From positions 1 through 64,000 of the forward strand of contig CABXBH010000003.1 of the NCBI GenBank assembly GCA_902510415.1: a stretch of DNA of 64,000 bases, given 5' to 3'. Shown here one piece after another: positions 42,281 to 51,517 of this stretch. A program made the position numbers and the translations under genes. A model generated the notes under the pieces. The model was not told the origin of the DNA, searched no databases, and saw nothing but the letters and a program-made list of their open reading frames with translations. Each line of letters begins with the position of its first letter. Within the stretch, counting starts at the first letter, position 1. This DNA comes from an uncultured Bacteroidota bacterium (GTDB lineage: Bacteria; Bacteroidota; Bacteroidia; Flavobacteriales; Flavobacteriaceae).

Positions 42281-44422
42281 TTGAAAAAAATATTCATTTT
42301 TTATTTTTTAGTATTAATCTCAGTACAAATCAATGCACAAGAGTACTCAAGATTAGTTGATACAAAAATTGGATCTAAAGGTGAAGGTTTAGCATGTGGG
42401 TATAATTTTATAGGAGCAACCTATCCTTTTGGGATGGTTCAATTTACTCCAACCTTTTTCTCAGCTCATAAAGGTTTTGTTATAACTCAACTGAACGGAG
42501 CCGGCTGTTCAAATTTGGGAGATTTTCCAATATTACCAATAAGCGGAATTATTGAAAAGTCTCCAAATGATATGAATTCATATAAAAAGTTTGAAGAGAT
42601 TAAAATGGCACAAGCTGGTTATCTTTCATTAAAAATGAATGAAAAAATTGATGTTGATTTAACCGTTACGAAAAGGTCTGGAGTCGGTAAATTTAATTTT
42701 AATAATTCTGATTATGGAACGTTAATAATTGGAACTGGGATAAATTCCTCTCCCTCTGAAAAAATTAAAGATGCGTTTGTGGAGGTCACTTCTCCTTTGA
42801 GCTGTGAAGGTTTTACAAGAGGTGGAGATTTCTGTGGGACTGAGGTAGATTATAAAATTTATTTTGCAGCAGAATTTGATAGACCATCAGAATTTAACGG
42901 GACTTGGAAAGGCAATAAACTTTCAACAAAAAAAAGCAGTGTAGGGAAAAATAGTGGAGCTTACTTCACTTTTAACACAGATGATATCAGCAAAGTAAAC
43001 TACAGAATTGCTATATCTTTTGTTTCTATTGAAAATGCAAAGGAAAATCTAAAAACCGAAAATAAATATATCAACTTTGAAGATTATAAAAAGCAAACTT
43101 CCCAGGTATGGGATGAATATCTTTCAACTATTAAGATTAAGTCCGATAATAGCGATAGACTAAAACAATTTTATACTCATTTTTATCATTCATTAATTCA
43201 CCCAAATATTGTTAGTGATATTAATGGTGAGTATATGGGTGCTGATTTTAAAGTTCACAGAGTAGAAGAAGGTCGTGAACAGTATAGCTCCTTTAGTGTC
43301 TGGGATACATACAGAACACAAGGACAACTTTTAGCAATGTTATTTCCAAAAAAGAGTAGTGATATGATGCAATCTTTAGTAGATTTCGCTGACCAGGCTG
43401 GAGGATATGGTAGATGGATATTAGCCAATATTGAAACTGGAATAATGCAAGGTGACCCAACTCCAATTTTAATTTCTAATTCGTATGCATTTGGGGGAGA
43501 TGATTTTGATATAGATAAAGCTTATCATTATATGAGAAAAGGGGCGCTAATTCCTAGAGTATATTCTCAAAAGCAAGAAATTAGACCCTACCTTGAAGAA
43601 TATATTAATCATGGACATACTTTTGCATCGATGTCTCTTGAGTATGCTTCATCCGATTTTGCTATTGCGCAATTTGCTTTAAACGCCTTAGCGAATGAAA
43701 ATGATTATGATTTTTTTAAAAAAAGATCTCAAAATTGGAAAAACAATTATAACCCAAAAACAAAGTGGTTAAATTCAAGATTTCCAAATGGCATCTGGAA
43801 GGATAAAACACATGATTGGAGAGAAGGAACATATAAAAATTATTTTTGGATGGTTCCTCATAATTTGAATAAATTAATAGATACTATAGGGGGTCCTAAA
43901 TTTGCTGAAAAAAGACTTGATTCATTATTTGTAAAGCTAGATGCTGAATATGAAGAAGACTGGTTTGCTGCTGGGAATGAACCAGATTTTCAGGTTCCCT
44001 GGGTTTATAATTGGATAGAAAAACCCGAAAAAACTTCAAAAACAATCGAACGAATCCTTAATGAAATGTATAGTAGTAATGAAAATGGCCTGCCTGGAAA
44101 TGACGATTTAGGTACTATGGGTGCTTGGTATGTTTTTGCTTCAGTCGGACTTTATCCTTTGATTCCTGGTGTTGGTGGATTTTCGTTAAACATTCCTCAA
44201 TTTAATTCAATTGACATCAAGCTTCCTGATGATAAAATTTTAAAAATTAGAAAAAAGGGGGGTAAAAATTATTTCATAAATTCATTAAAATTTAGGGAAA
44301 AACCTTACTATTCAACGTGGATAAATTGGGATATGATAAAAAAAGGAGGAGTATTAGATTATCATATTTCTGATCAAAAAAATGATAAATGGTTTTTAAA
44401 TGCTCCGCCTAATTATAACTAA
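42281..44422 (+). CDS. GH92 family exo-alpha-mannosidase (divergent copy 1)
   Basis: GH92 enzymes are calcium-dependent inverting exo-alpha-mannosidases. This 713-residue copy starts at a TTG with a type I signal peptide (FYFLVLISVQINAQEYS). Family landmarks are present but altered: LVDTKIGSKGEGLACGYNF replaces the usual VDPFIGTGGHGH, the presumed acid region is EGTYKNYFWMVP (about 511), the GNE segment reads GNEPDFQVPW (about 564) rather than GNEPxHH, and GNDDLGTMGAWYVFASVGLYP (about 605) is well conserved. The differences suggest another linkage or subsite preference, or a modified sugar. It is probably periplasmic. It is the first of three tandem GH92 genes. Confidence 0.88.
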   Translation: MKKIFIFYFLVLISVQINAQEYSRLVDTKIGSKGEGLACGYNFIGATYPFGMVQFTPTFFSAHKGFVITQLNGAGCSNLGDFPILPISGIIEKSPNDMNSYKKFEEIKMAQAGYLSLKMNEKIDVDLTVTKRSGVGKFNFNNSDYGTLIIGTGINSSPSEKIKDAFVEVTSPLSCEGFTRGGDFCGTEVDYKIYFAAEFDRPSEFNGTWKGNKLSTKKSSVGKNSGAYFTFNTDDISKVNYRIAISFVSIENAKENLKTENKYINFEDYKKQTSQVWDEYLSTIKIKSDNSDRLKQFYTHFYHSLIHPNIVSDINGEYMGADFKVHRVEEGREQYSSFSVWDTYRTQGQLLAMLFPKKSSDMMQSLVDFADQAGGYGRWILANIETGIMQGDPTPILISNSYAFGGDDFDIDKAYHYMRKGALIPRVYSQKQEIRPYLEEYINHGHTFASMSLEYASSDFAIAQFALNALANENDYDFFKKRSQNWKNNYNPKTKWLNSRFPNGIWKDKTHDWREGTYKNYFWMVPHNLNKLIDTIGGPKFAEKRLDSLFVKLDAEYEEDWFAAGNEPDFQVPWVYNWIEKPEKTSKTIERILNEMYSSNENGLPGNDDLGTMGAWYVFASVGLYPLIPGVGGFSLNIPQFNSIDIKLPDDKILKIRKKGGKNYFINSLKFREKPYYSTWINWDMIKKGGVLDYHISDQKNDKWFLNAPPNYN

Positions 44423-44432
44423 ATAAAAAAAA

Positions 44433-46685
44433 ATGCAGAAAAAAATATATTTAATAATCGCTGTTGTATTTATCTCATGTGCAACATATTTAGGAAAGAG
44501 TGATAAATTAATAAATTATGTGGATCCGTTCATAGGCTCTGGTGGTCACGGTCATGTGTTTGTTGGAGCAAATGTGCCATTCGGAGGTGTTCAGGTTGGT
44601 CCTACGAATTTTAATAAAGGTTGGGACTGGTCTTCTTCTTATCATCACACAGACAGTATCGTCAAAGGATTTTGTCATATAAATGTAAGCGGTACAGGAA
44701 TGTCTGATTTAGGTGAGTTAACAATTATGCCTGCGACCGGAAAATTAATGACTGGTGCTGGTACGCAAAATAATCATATGGCAGGATATTCCTCACTTTA
44801 CTATAAAGACAAAGAACATGCAAGTGTAGGATATTACAAGGTGCATTTAGAGAGATATGATATTGATGTCGAACTTACAGCAACTGAAAGAGTTGGATTA
44901 CATAAATATAGATTTCCCAAATCTGATCAGTCCAGAGTTATTATTGATCTAGGTGAAGGAAGTGCAGATAGGCCAACAGAAACATATTTAAAAAAAATTA
45001 ATGATACTCTTTTTCAAGGACACAGATTTTCCTCCGGATGGGCTAGAGACCAAAGAGAATATTTTAGTCTTATAATTTCGAAACCTGTAGATGATTTTAT
45101 TCTTTACGATAGGCATAAAAAATTTAAAGGTGAAGAAAGAAAAGGAGATTACGTGAAAGGGTTTTTAGAATTTTCAACAAGAAGCAATGAGAATATTATG
45201 GTTAAAATGGGAATATCTACAGTAAGCTCAAAAAATGCATTAGAAAATATGATGATTGAGCTACCTCACTGGGATTTTTCGAAGGTTAAAAAAGATGCAG
45301 AAAAAAAATGGGAGAAAGAACTTTCTAAAATCAAAATTAAAACTGATGAAATAAAGAAAAAAAGAGTCTTTTATACGGCAATGTATCACACGATGATTGC
45401 TCCAAACCTATATCATGATTTAAATGGAGAATACAGAGGGACTGACAAAATAGTTTACAAGGACTCTTCCTTCACTAATTATACATTATTTTCTCTTTGG
45501 GATACATATAGAGCAGCTCACCCTCTATACACGATAACCCATCCTGAAAGGGTGAGTGATTTTGTTAATTCTATGGTTAAGATATATGAACACCAAGGCA
45601 AATTACCCGTTTGGCATCTTCGCGGAAATGAAACCAACACAATGCCTGGCTACAGCGGTATCCCGGTTGTTATCGATGCTGCTTTAAAGGGGTTTGAAAA
45701 TATTGATCTTGAAAAAGTATATGAAGCAGCAAAAGTAAGCGCCACAGGGGATTTTGAGCCTGGAGTTAAAGATTTAATGGAAAGAGGATATATACCTGCT
45801 GATTTTATGGTTGAATCTGTAGCAAGTAGCATGGAATATGCAATTGGAGATTGGGGTGTAGCACAATTGGCAAAAAAACTTGGTAAAACAGAAGATTATG
45901 AATATTTCTTGAACCGATCTAAGGCTTACAAACAGTACTTCGATCCCGAAACTAGATTTATGAGAGGTAAACTTTCTGACGGTTCGTGGAGAACTCCATT
46001 CAATCCAGTTTCAGCTGAACATCGAGTAAATGATTATTGTGAAGGAAATGCATGGCAATATCTTTGGCTTGTGCCTCAAGACCCAGAAGGGTTAATAGAA
46101 TTATTAGGTGGAGATGAAGCATTCAATGAAAAATTAGACGAATTGTTTAGTATGTCTTCAGAATTAGGGGATGAAGCCTCAATGGATATTACAGGTTTAA
46201 TAGGTCAGTATGCTCATGGTAATGAACCTAGTCATCATACTACTTACATGTATGCATATTCTGGTGAACATTACAAAATAGCTGATAAAGTTAGATATAT
46301 AAACAATGAATTATATACTGATGAGCCTAACGGGCTTTCTGGTAATGAAGATTGTGGACAAATGTCCGCATGGTATATATTATCTTCAATGGGATTCTAT
46401 CCTGTAAATCCATCTAATGGAGCATATGTGTTTGGATCACCTCTTTTTGATGAAGTCTCTTTAAATATTCCTGGTCAAAATAAATTTAAAATTTCGGCTA
46501 AGAATAACAGTGACAAAAATATTTATATTCAATCCGTTTCACTAAACGGAGAGGATTACAAATATTCTTACATTACTCACAAACAAATTTTAGAGGGAGG
46601 TAAGCTTGAATTTGTGATGGGTCCGAATCCAAATAAAAATTTTGGTACAGAAAAAAAATACAGACCTAAATCTATAGTTTATTAA
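44433..46685 (+). CDS. GH92 family exo-alpha-mannosidase (canonical copy 2)
   Basis: A 750-residue lipoprotein (signal ending VVFISC). It matches the GH92 consensus closely: YVDPFIGSGGHGHVFVGANV at the N-terminus, the presumed catalytic-acid region EGNAWQYLWLVPQDPEG (about 535), AHGNEPSHHTTYMYAY (about 595) and GLSGNEDCGQMSAWYILSS (about 636), which bears the acidic pair expected to activate water. The lipid anchor suggests periplasmic-side or surface attachment. Among the three it is the best candidate for an ordinary alpha-1,2- or alpha-1,3-mannosidase; linkage cannot be read with confidence. It starts 10 bp after copy 1. Confidence 0.93.
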   Translation: MQKKIYLIIAVVFISCATYLGKSDKLINYVDPFIGSGGHGHVFVGANVPFGGVQVGPTNFNKGWDWSSSYHHTDSIVKGFCHINVSGTGMSDLGELTIMPATGKLMTGAGTQNNHMAGYSSLYYKDKEHASVGYYKVHLERYDIDVELTATERVGLHKYRFPKSDQSRVIIDLGEGSADRPTETYLKKINDTLFQGHRFSSGWARDQREYFSLIISKPVDDFILYDRHKKFKGEERKGDYVKGFLEFSTRSNENIMVKMGISTVSSKNALENMMIELPHWDFSKVKKDAEKKWEKELSKIKIKTDEIKKKRVFYTAMYHTMIAPNLYHDLNGEYRGTDKIVYKDSSFTNYTLFSLWDTYRAAHPLYTITHPERVSDFVNSMVKIYEHQGKLPVWHLRGNETNTMPGYSGIPVVIDAALKGFENIDLEKVYEAAKVSATGDFEPGVKDLMERGYIPADFMVESVASSMEYAIGDWGVAQLAKKLGKTEDYEYFLNRSKAYKQYFDPETRFMRGKLSDGSWRTPFNPVSAEHRVNDYCEGNAWQYLWLVPQDPEGLIELLGGDEAFNEKLDELFSMSSELGDEASMDITGLIGQYAHGNEPSHHTTYMYAYSGEHYKIADKVRYINNELYTDEPNGLSGNEDCGQMSAWYILSSMGFYPVNPSNGAYVFGSPLFDEVSLNIPGQNKFKISAKNNSDKNIYIQSVSLNGEDYKYSYITHKQILEGGKLEFVMGPNPNKNFGTEKKYRPKSIVY

Positions 46686-46687
46686 AA

Positions 46688-48985
46688 ATGAAAAAAGCTG
46701 TTATTTTTTATTCGTTATTTTTTATTTTTTTAATCACAAAAAAAACAATAGCAAGCGAAGATTATGTGAAATATGTAAATCCGTTAATAGGAACCGATAC
46801 TTCATTTGAACTTTCTAACGGTAATACATATCCTGCAATTGCAAGACCATGGGGAATGAATTTTTGGACACCTCAGACTGGAAAAATGGGAGATGGATGG
46901 GGATACACTTATAAAGCAGAGCATATAGTTGGGTTTAAGCAGACCCATCAGCCAAGTCCGTGGATAAATGATTATGCTGCATTTTCATTGATGCCTTCTG
47001 TTGGAAAATTAGCAGTTCTAGAAGACGAAAGAAGAGCAAAATTTAATCATGATAATGAGTTAGTAGAACCGCACTTTTATTCGGTAATTCTTGATGAAAT
47101 TGATACTAAAGTTGAGTTTACAGTAACTGAAAGATCTTCGTTTTTTAAATTCCACTTCCCTAAAACTGAAAATGCAAATATTATAATTGATGCATTTTTT
47201 AAAAATTCTGAAATAAAAATTATTCCAAACGAAAATAAAATAATTGGTATTGCAAAAAATAATTCTGGAGGTGTGCCAGAAAATTTTGCCAATTATTTTG
47301 TAATTGAATTCAATCGACCATTCAAAAAATCTGGTGTTTGGGATGGAAAAGGTAATATAATTTTAAAAAATCAACTCAAAGGGAAACACGTAGGTGCTTA
47401 TGTTTCATTTAATACTAATCCAAATGATGTAATTGAGGTAAAAGTATCGTCTTCTTTTATAAGTCATGAACAAGCTTGGATAAATCTAAAAAGAGAACTT
47501 CCTGAAAATAAAAACTTTGACGAAATTTTAGCAGAAGGTCGTAAATCGTGGAACGATGAATTGTCAAAAATAAAAGTTGAAACAGAAGATACTCCTTACG
47601 GAATTTCAAATAAAACTAAATTTTATTCAAGCTTTTATAGAACAATATTATTCCCAAGGCAATTCCATGAATATAATGAAAAAGGTAAGCAAATTCATTA
47701 CAGCCCATATAATGGAAAAATCTTAGCTGGCCCTCTGTACACTGACAATGGATTTTGGGATACGTTTAGAGCTGTATTTCCGTTTTATACAATATTATAT
47801 CCTGAAAAACTTGGAGAAATAATGCAAGGTATTATGGTAAACCCATACAAAGAAAGTGGGTGGTTACCAGAATGGTCAAGTCCAGGACATCGTGATTGTA
47901 TGATTGGTTCTAACTCAGCTTCCATTATTGCAGAGGCCTATCTTAAAGGAATAAAAAATTTTGATATAGATACAGCATATAGTGGGATTATCAATAGTTC
48001 AGAAAACGAAGGCCCTTTAAGCTCTGTTGGTAGAAAAGGTGCTTTTGAATATAATAAATTAGGATATATCCCCTTTGATTCTTCAATCAATGAAAACGTA
48101 GCTAGGACATTAGAATATGCTTACAATGACTTTTCAATTTGGAAATTAGCAATTGAATTAGGTCGTCCAAAAACTGAAATAGATTTGTTTGAAAAAAGAG
48201 CTAATAATTATAAAAATGTATTTGATTCGTCAACAAATTTCATGAGAGGAAAATTGAAAAATGGAAATTTTCAATCTCCTTTTGTTCCTGATGCTTGGGG
48301 AGGTGCATTTACGGAAGGAAGTTCTTGGCATTACACATGGTCTGTTATTCATGACCCACAAGGCCTAATTAATTTAATGGGTAGCAGAGAAGATTTTGTA
48401 AAAAAGCTTGATGAAGTATTTACATCAGAGCCAACATCAGATTTTTCTTATTATGGATTTAAAATTCATGAAATATTAGAAATGGAATTACTAAACATGG
48501 GACAATATGCACATGGTAATCAACCAATTCAACATGCAATTTATTTTTATAATTATGCTCAAGAACCCTGGAAAACTCAGGAAAAAATAAGATACGTTCT
48601 AGATAATCTGTATGGGGATGAAGCTGATGGTTATTGTGGTGATGAGGATAATGGTCAAACTTCAGCTTGGTTTTTATTTTCCTCTTTAGGATTCTATCCA
48701 GTAGCGCCCGTTACAATGGAATATATTATTGGTAGCCCACTGTTTAAGCGTGTAGAAATTTCATTACCTAATGGAGAAAAATTTATTATAGATGCGTCAC
48801 AAAATAATAAAGAAAACATATATGTTAATGATGTTAAGTTTAATGAAATTAGATATAATAAAAATTGGCTACATCATAAAGAATTGATGAAGGGTGGAAG
48901 ACTAAAATTTAACATGAATAAAACACCAAATTATGAATGGGGTTCAGCTAAAAATAGTATTCCTTATTCAATGACAAATGAATAA
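46688..48985 (+). CDS. GH92 family exo-alpha-mannosidase (copy 3)
   Basis: A 765-residue exported protein (signal KKAVIFYSLFFIFLITKKTIA), 2 bp after copy 2. The N-terminal domain reads YVNPLIGTDTSFELSNGNTY with WGYTYKAEHIVGFKQTHQPS. The presumed acid region is EGSSWHYTWSVIHDPQG (about 543). The conserved GNE segment is GNQPIQHAIYFYNY (about 609, Glu replaced by Gln), and the acidic-pair segment is CGDEDNGQTSAWFLFSSLGFYP (about 650). The Gln substitution also occurs in a recognisable GH92 subgroup as far as I recall, so it need not abolish activity. It is the last gene of the locus, ending 5 bp before tRNA-Pro on the other strand. Confidence 0.9.
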   Translation: MKKAVIFYSLFFIFLITKKTIASEDYVKYVNPLIGTDTSFELSNGNTYPAIARPWGMNFWTPQTGKMGDGWGYTYKAEHIVGFKQTHQPSPWINDYAAFSLMPSVGKLAVLEDERRAKFNHDNELVEPHFYSVILDEIDTKVEFTVTERSSFFKFHFPKTENANIIIDAFFKNSEIKIIPNENKIIGIAKNNSGGVPENFANYFVIEFNRPFKKSGVWDGKGNIILKNQLKGKHVGAYVSFNTNPNDVIEVKVSSSFISHEQAWINLKRELPENKNFDEILAEGRKSWNDELSKIKVETEDTPYGISNKTKFYSSFYRTILFPRQFHEYNEKGKQIHYSPYNGKILAGPLYTDNGFWDTFRAVFPFYTILYPEKLGEIMQGIMVNPYKESGWLPEWSSPGHRDCMIGSNSASIIAEAYLKGIKNFDIDTAYSGIINSSENEGPLSSVGRKGAFEYNKLGYIPFDSSINENVARTLEYAYNDFSIWKLAIELGRPKTEIDLFEKRANNYKNVFDSSTNFMRGKLKNGNFQSPFVPDAWGGAFTEGSSWHYTWSVIHDPQGLINLMGSREDFVKKLDEVFTSEPTSDFSYYGFKIHEILEMELLNMGQYAHGNQPIQHAIYFYNYAQEPWKTQEKIRYVLDNLYGDEADGYCGDEDNGQTSAWFLFSSLGFYPVAPVTMEYIIGSPLFKRVEISLPNGEKFIIDASQNNKENIYVNDVKFNEIRYNKNWLHHKELMKGGRLKFNMNKTPNYEWGSAKNSIPYSMTNE

Positions 48986-48990
48986 AATTG

Positions 48991-49065
48991 TCGGGATGAC
49001 AGGATTTGAACCTGCGACCCCACGGCCCCCAGCCGTGTGCGCTAATCGAACTACGCCACATCCCG
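48991..49065 (-). tRNA. tRNA-Pro (anticodon GGG)
   Basis: On the minus strand CGGGATG opens a 75-nt cloverleaf closed by CATCCCG plus discriminator A. The anticodon stem CACGG/CCGTG encloses CTGGGGG, giving anticodon GGG, and the T-arm contains GGTTCAAATCC. CCA is not encoded. It lies between the last GH92 gene and the cupin gene, opposite in direction to both. Confidence 0.95.
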
Positions 49066-49089
49066 CTTTAATGAATTTAAATTATCGTT

Positions 49090-49413
49090 ATGATTAAAAA
49101 GTTAAATATAAAAAATTTAGAACAACGAGAAATAATGCCCGGGTTTCACGGTAGATTTGTAAACGGAGAAAATATTACATGGGCATTTTGGGAAATAGAA
49201 AAAGGCTCATCCATACCAGACCATAATCACATACATGAGCAAATCATGCATGTTTTAAGTGGAGATTTTAGCTTTACTATTAATGGAATACCTAGTATAT
49301 TTACAAAAGGTGATACAATAGTAATTCCATCAAATACACCACATAGAGGAACTGCTTTGACGGATTGTAAAATAATGGATGTTTTTAGTCCTAAAAGAGA
49401 AGAATATATATGA
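49090..49413 (+). CDS. KdgF-like cupin protein
   Basis: A single-domain cupin of 107 residues with metal ligands in DHNHIHEQIMHVLSG (His-x-His, Glu/Gln) and the second motif GDTIVIPSNTPHRG. The ending ILDVFSP-like segment (IMDVFSPKREEY) and length resemble KdgF, which converts unsaturated uronates from pectin or alginate breakdown into linear keto forms. No polysaccharide lyase or uronate kinase gene is in the window, so the reaction is only suggested. The stop overlaps the SDR start by 4 bp (ATGA), so the pair is translationally coupled. Confidence 0.78.
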   Translation: MIKKLNIKNLEQREIMPGFHGRFVNGENITWAFWEIEKGSSIPDHNHIHEQIMHVLSGDFSFTINGIPSIFTKGDTIVIPSNTPHRGTALTDCKIMDVFSPKREEYI

Positions 49414-50195
49414 AAATAAATCTTAAAAGTAAAAAAGCTCTGGTTGGCGGAAGTAGTAAAGGGCTGGGATATGCTGTAGCAAAACAGCTTGCTATATGTG
49501 GAGCTCACGTTACATTAGTTTCTAGAAATGAATCATTATTAAAAAGTAACATTTTAGAGTTGAAAGAACTCACAGGAATTAAACACGATTACTTAGTTGT
49601 TGATTATGATAACAATCTAGAATACAAAAAAATAATCAATAAGTTTTTTTCTAAAAATTCTGTAGATATTTTGATAAACAACACTCAAGGTCCACCAGCT
49701 GGAGACGTATTAAGTGTTAGCGAAGTAGATTATGAAAATTCATTTAATCTATTATTTCAGAATACTGTAAATACATCAATGGCTGCTATTAGAGGAATGA
49801 AAAAAAAAAACTGGGGTAGGATAATTAATATGACATCCGTTTCAGTAAAGGAACCATTGGCATATCTGGCACTTTCAAATACGATTAGATCTGCAGTAAC
49901 AAGTTGGGGGAAAACCTTGTCAATAGAATCTGGAAAAAATAATATAACAGTTAATAATATTCTAACTGGGTTTTTTAACACTAAAAGACTGAATCAGCTT
50001 AATAGTGAAAAGGCAAAAAAATTTAATATCAAAATTGAAGATGTATTTAATAAAATGTCTGAAATGGTACCCCTAAAAAGAATTGGTGAACCAGAAGAAT
50101 TTGGATATTTAGTTGCTTTTTTATCTTCAGAATTTGCCAATTATATAAACGGGGCAAATATTCCAATCGATGGAGGTTTGCTTAAATCAATGTGA
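49410..50195 (+). CDS. Divergent short-chain dehydrogenase/reductase (SDR)
   Basis: A 261-residue Rossmann-fold oxidoreductase. The nucleotide-binding motif is VGGSSKGLGYAVAK (variant of TGxxxGxG), with NNTQGP replacing the usual NNAG. The Ser region is INMTSVSVKEP. The catalytic Tyr is followed by an altered segment, AYLALSNTIRSAV, so the Lys of YxxxK is replaced by Ser. The SNTxRxxV signature marks a known divergent SDR subgroup. The C-terminus IPIDGGLLKSM is standard. It is coupled to the KdgF-like cupin, so a role in uronate or sugar-acid reduction is a reasonable but untested guess. Confidence 0.85.
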   Translation: MKINLKSKKALVGGSSKGLGYAVAKQLAICGAHVTLVSRNESLLKSNILELKELTGIKHDYLVVDYDNNLEYKKIINKFFSKNSVDILINNTQGPPAGDVLSVSEVDYENSFNLLFQNTVNTSMAAIRGMKKKNWGRIINMTSVSVKEPLAYLALSNTIRSAVTSWGKTLSIESGKNNITVNNILTGFFNTKRLNQLNSEKAKKFNIKIEDVFNKMSEMVPLKRIGEPEEFGYLVAFLSSEFANYINGANIPIDGGLLKSM

Positions 50196-50199
50196 TTTG

Positions 50200-50907
50200 C
50201 TATTCCAAAATTACAGTTCTTTCTGAAGGATTAAATGGAGTATCAATTAAAGATCCTGATGAATCTATTAGTTCAAGTTTAATTTTAATTTCCCCTTTAG
50301 GTAATCCCTCTATGTAATAAGGTGCCCATTCATCAATTATAAATTCACTATCCTGAATTGTAGCTTTTACTTTATTTCCATTAGCTGAAATCTCAGTGTT
50401 AATTAAATAAAAGTCAAGTAATAATTTTTGTGTGTCAACTCCCTTATAAGTACCTTTTGGTCTACTGTAGAATAGAAATTCATTATTTAGATCAATTTTG
50501 TTATCTCCAATTTGGGTTAAAATAAAAGCATTAGGGTTTTTAACTGATTCATGATATGATCTAGATAAAAATGCTAATATGACATTATTTTCTTTTTCTA
50601 GATTCTTTGTAAAATTATCTTCATAGTGAGCTGAATAAGGGCCATTATTTACAATAAAATGGATGTGTTGACCTTTTGCAGAATTTGCTAATTGATAATC
50701 GAAGTCTTTTAGTGTCTGCATCCCAAGTTCATATTGATTCACATTAAAAGAAAATTTATAGCCTCCGTCAATACTTATTGGGTCGTTCATTTTAAGAACT
50801 GAATTAGAATATTCAGGAGATCCTTCAACCTTAGTGACAGAAATTTTATTAGGATTATTACAAGAAACCAACAAAATGGCAGCGATAAAAAAATATAGTT
50901 TATTCAT
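50200..50907 (-). CDS. Lipoprotein of unknown function
   Basis: A 235-residue protein from the ATG at 50907 (MNKLYFFIAAILLVSCNNPN), a clear lipoprotein signal; the longer ORF would add 11 residues. The mature part contains beta-strand-like segments and a conserved-looking stretch KGQHIHFIVNNGPYSAHYED, plus AFLSRSYHESVKNP. I recall similar flavobacterial lipoproteins being labelled phosphopeptide-binding, but I see no evidence for that here. It converges with the SDR gene (4-bp gap). A terminator from the upstream gene lies just before it. Confidence 0.8.
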   Translation of the reverse strand: MNKLYFFIAAILLVSCNNPNKISVTKVEGSPEYSNSVLKMNDPISIDGGYKFSFNVNQYELGMQTLKDFDYQLANSAKGQHIHFIVNNGPYSAHYEDNFTKNLEKENNVILAFLSRSYHESVKNPNAFILTQIGDNKIDLNNEFLFYSRPKGTYKGVDTQKLLLDFYLINTEISANGNKVKATIQDSEFIIDEWAPYYIEGLPKGEIKIKLELIDSSGSLIDTPFNPSERTVILE

Positions 50908-50929
50908 GGTATAATTTAAAAATACTAAA

Positions 50930-50956
50930 CAAAAAAACACCCCATTTAGAGGTGTT
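50930..50956 (-). terminator. Terminator downstream of the NTF2-like lipoprotein gene
   Basis: On the minus strand AACACCTCTAAATGGGGTGTT folds into a 6-bp stem (AACACC/GGTGTT) followed by a T-run. It ends the 50976-51488 gene. Confidence 0.8.
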
Positions 50957-50975
50957 GTTTTAAAATTTTAAGAAA

Positions 50976-51488
50976 TTACTCTACCGGAGGAGATCCAGGA
51001 GGGGGTGGAGGTAACATCATATCATAAACAAAAAATCTGTTAACTAATCCGTCAACAATTTCTGCATCAATCATAGAATTCTTTTTTACCTCTTGTCCAT
51101 CAACTGTTAAGGTCATGCTATGACCAACTACAATCCAAGTTGATCCGCTACCTACAGCTTCATATGGAAGTGCCCAATAAATATCCCACATTGGGTTTTC
51201 AGCCTCGAACCATGCAGTGAGAGCCTCAGCATGCATTTCTTTACCGTTTATTGTGCTTCCATCTGGACCAGCAATTGAAATTTTATCTGTTTCCATAGAC
51301 ATAATCGCTTCCATATCTCTTTCATTATGAGCTTTTATATAGTTTACCCACACGTCTGTGATATCATCTGACCCCACAACGTATTTCTCACCTTCTGCTC
51401 CGGTGAAAAATCCTGCTCCTACTTGGTCAGCAGGTGAATTACAAGCTGTAAATGTTACAGCTAAAATTAAAATAAATAGTTTTTTCAT
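50976..51488 (-). CDS. NTF2/SnoaL-like lipoprotein
   Basis: A 170-residue lipoprotein (signal FILILAVTFTACNSPADQ). The mature domain looks like the NTF2/SnoaL alpha+beta cone: an N-terminal helix pair (VNYIKAHNERDMEAIMSM), then strands with TINGKEMHAEALTAWFEAEN, GSTWIVVGHSMTLTVDGQEV and DGLVNRFFVYDMM. The tail is Pro-rich (PPPPPGSPP). NTF2-like domains bind small hydrophobic ligands or act as enzymes, but no substrate can be proposed. It appears to be a single-gene unit with its own terminator. Confidence 0.8.
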   Translation of the reverse strand: MKKLFILILAVTFTACNSPADQVGAGFFTGAEGEKYVVGSDDITDVWVNYIKAHNERDMEAIMSMETDKISIAGPDGSTINGKEMHAEALTAWFEAENPMWDIYWALPYEAVGSGSTWIVVGHSMTLTVDGQEVKKNSMIDAEIVDGLVNRFFVYDMMLPPPPPGSPPVE

Positions 51489-51517
51489 AGTTTATAATTT
51501 ATTGTGTTAGTATTAAT

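Noticed and set aside
48991-49065. tRNA-Pro as an integration (att) site marking the PUL as a genomic island
   Set aside because: I saw no integrase, and no repeat of the tRNA 3' end was noticed at the other border of the PUL.
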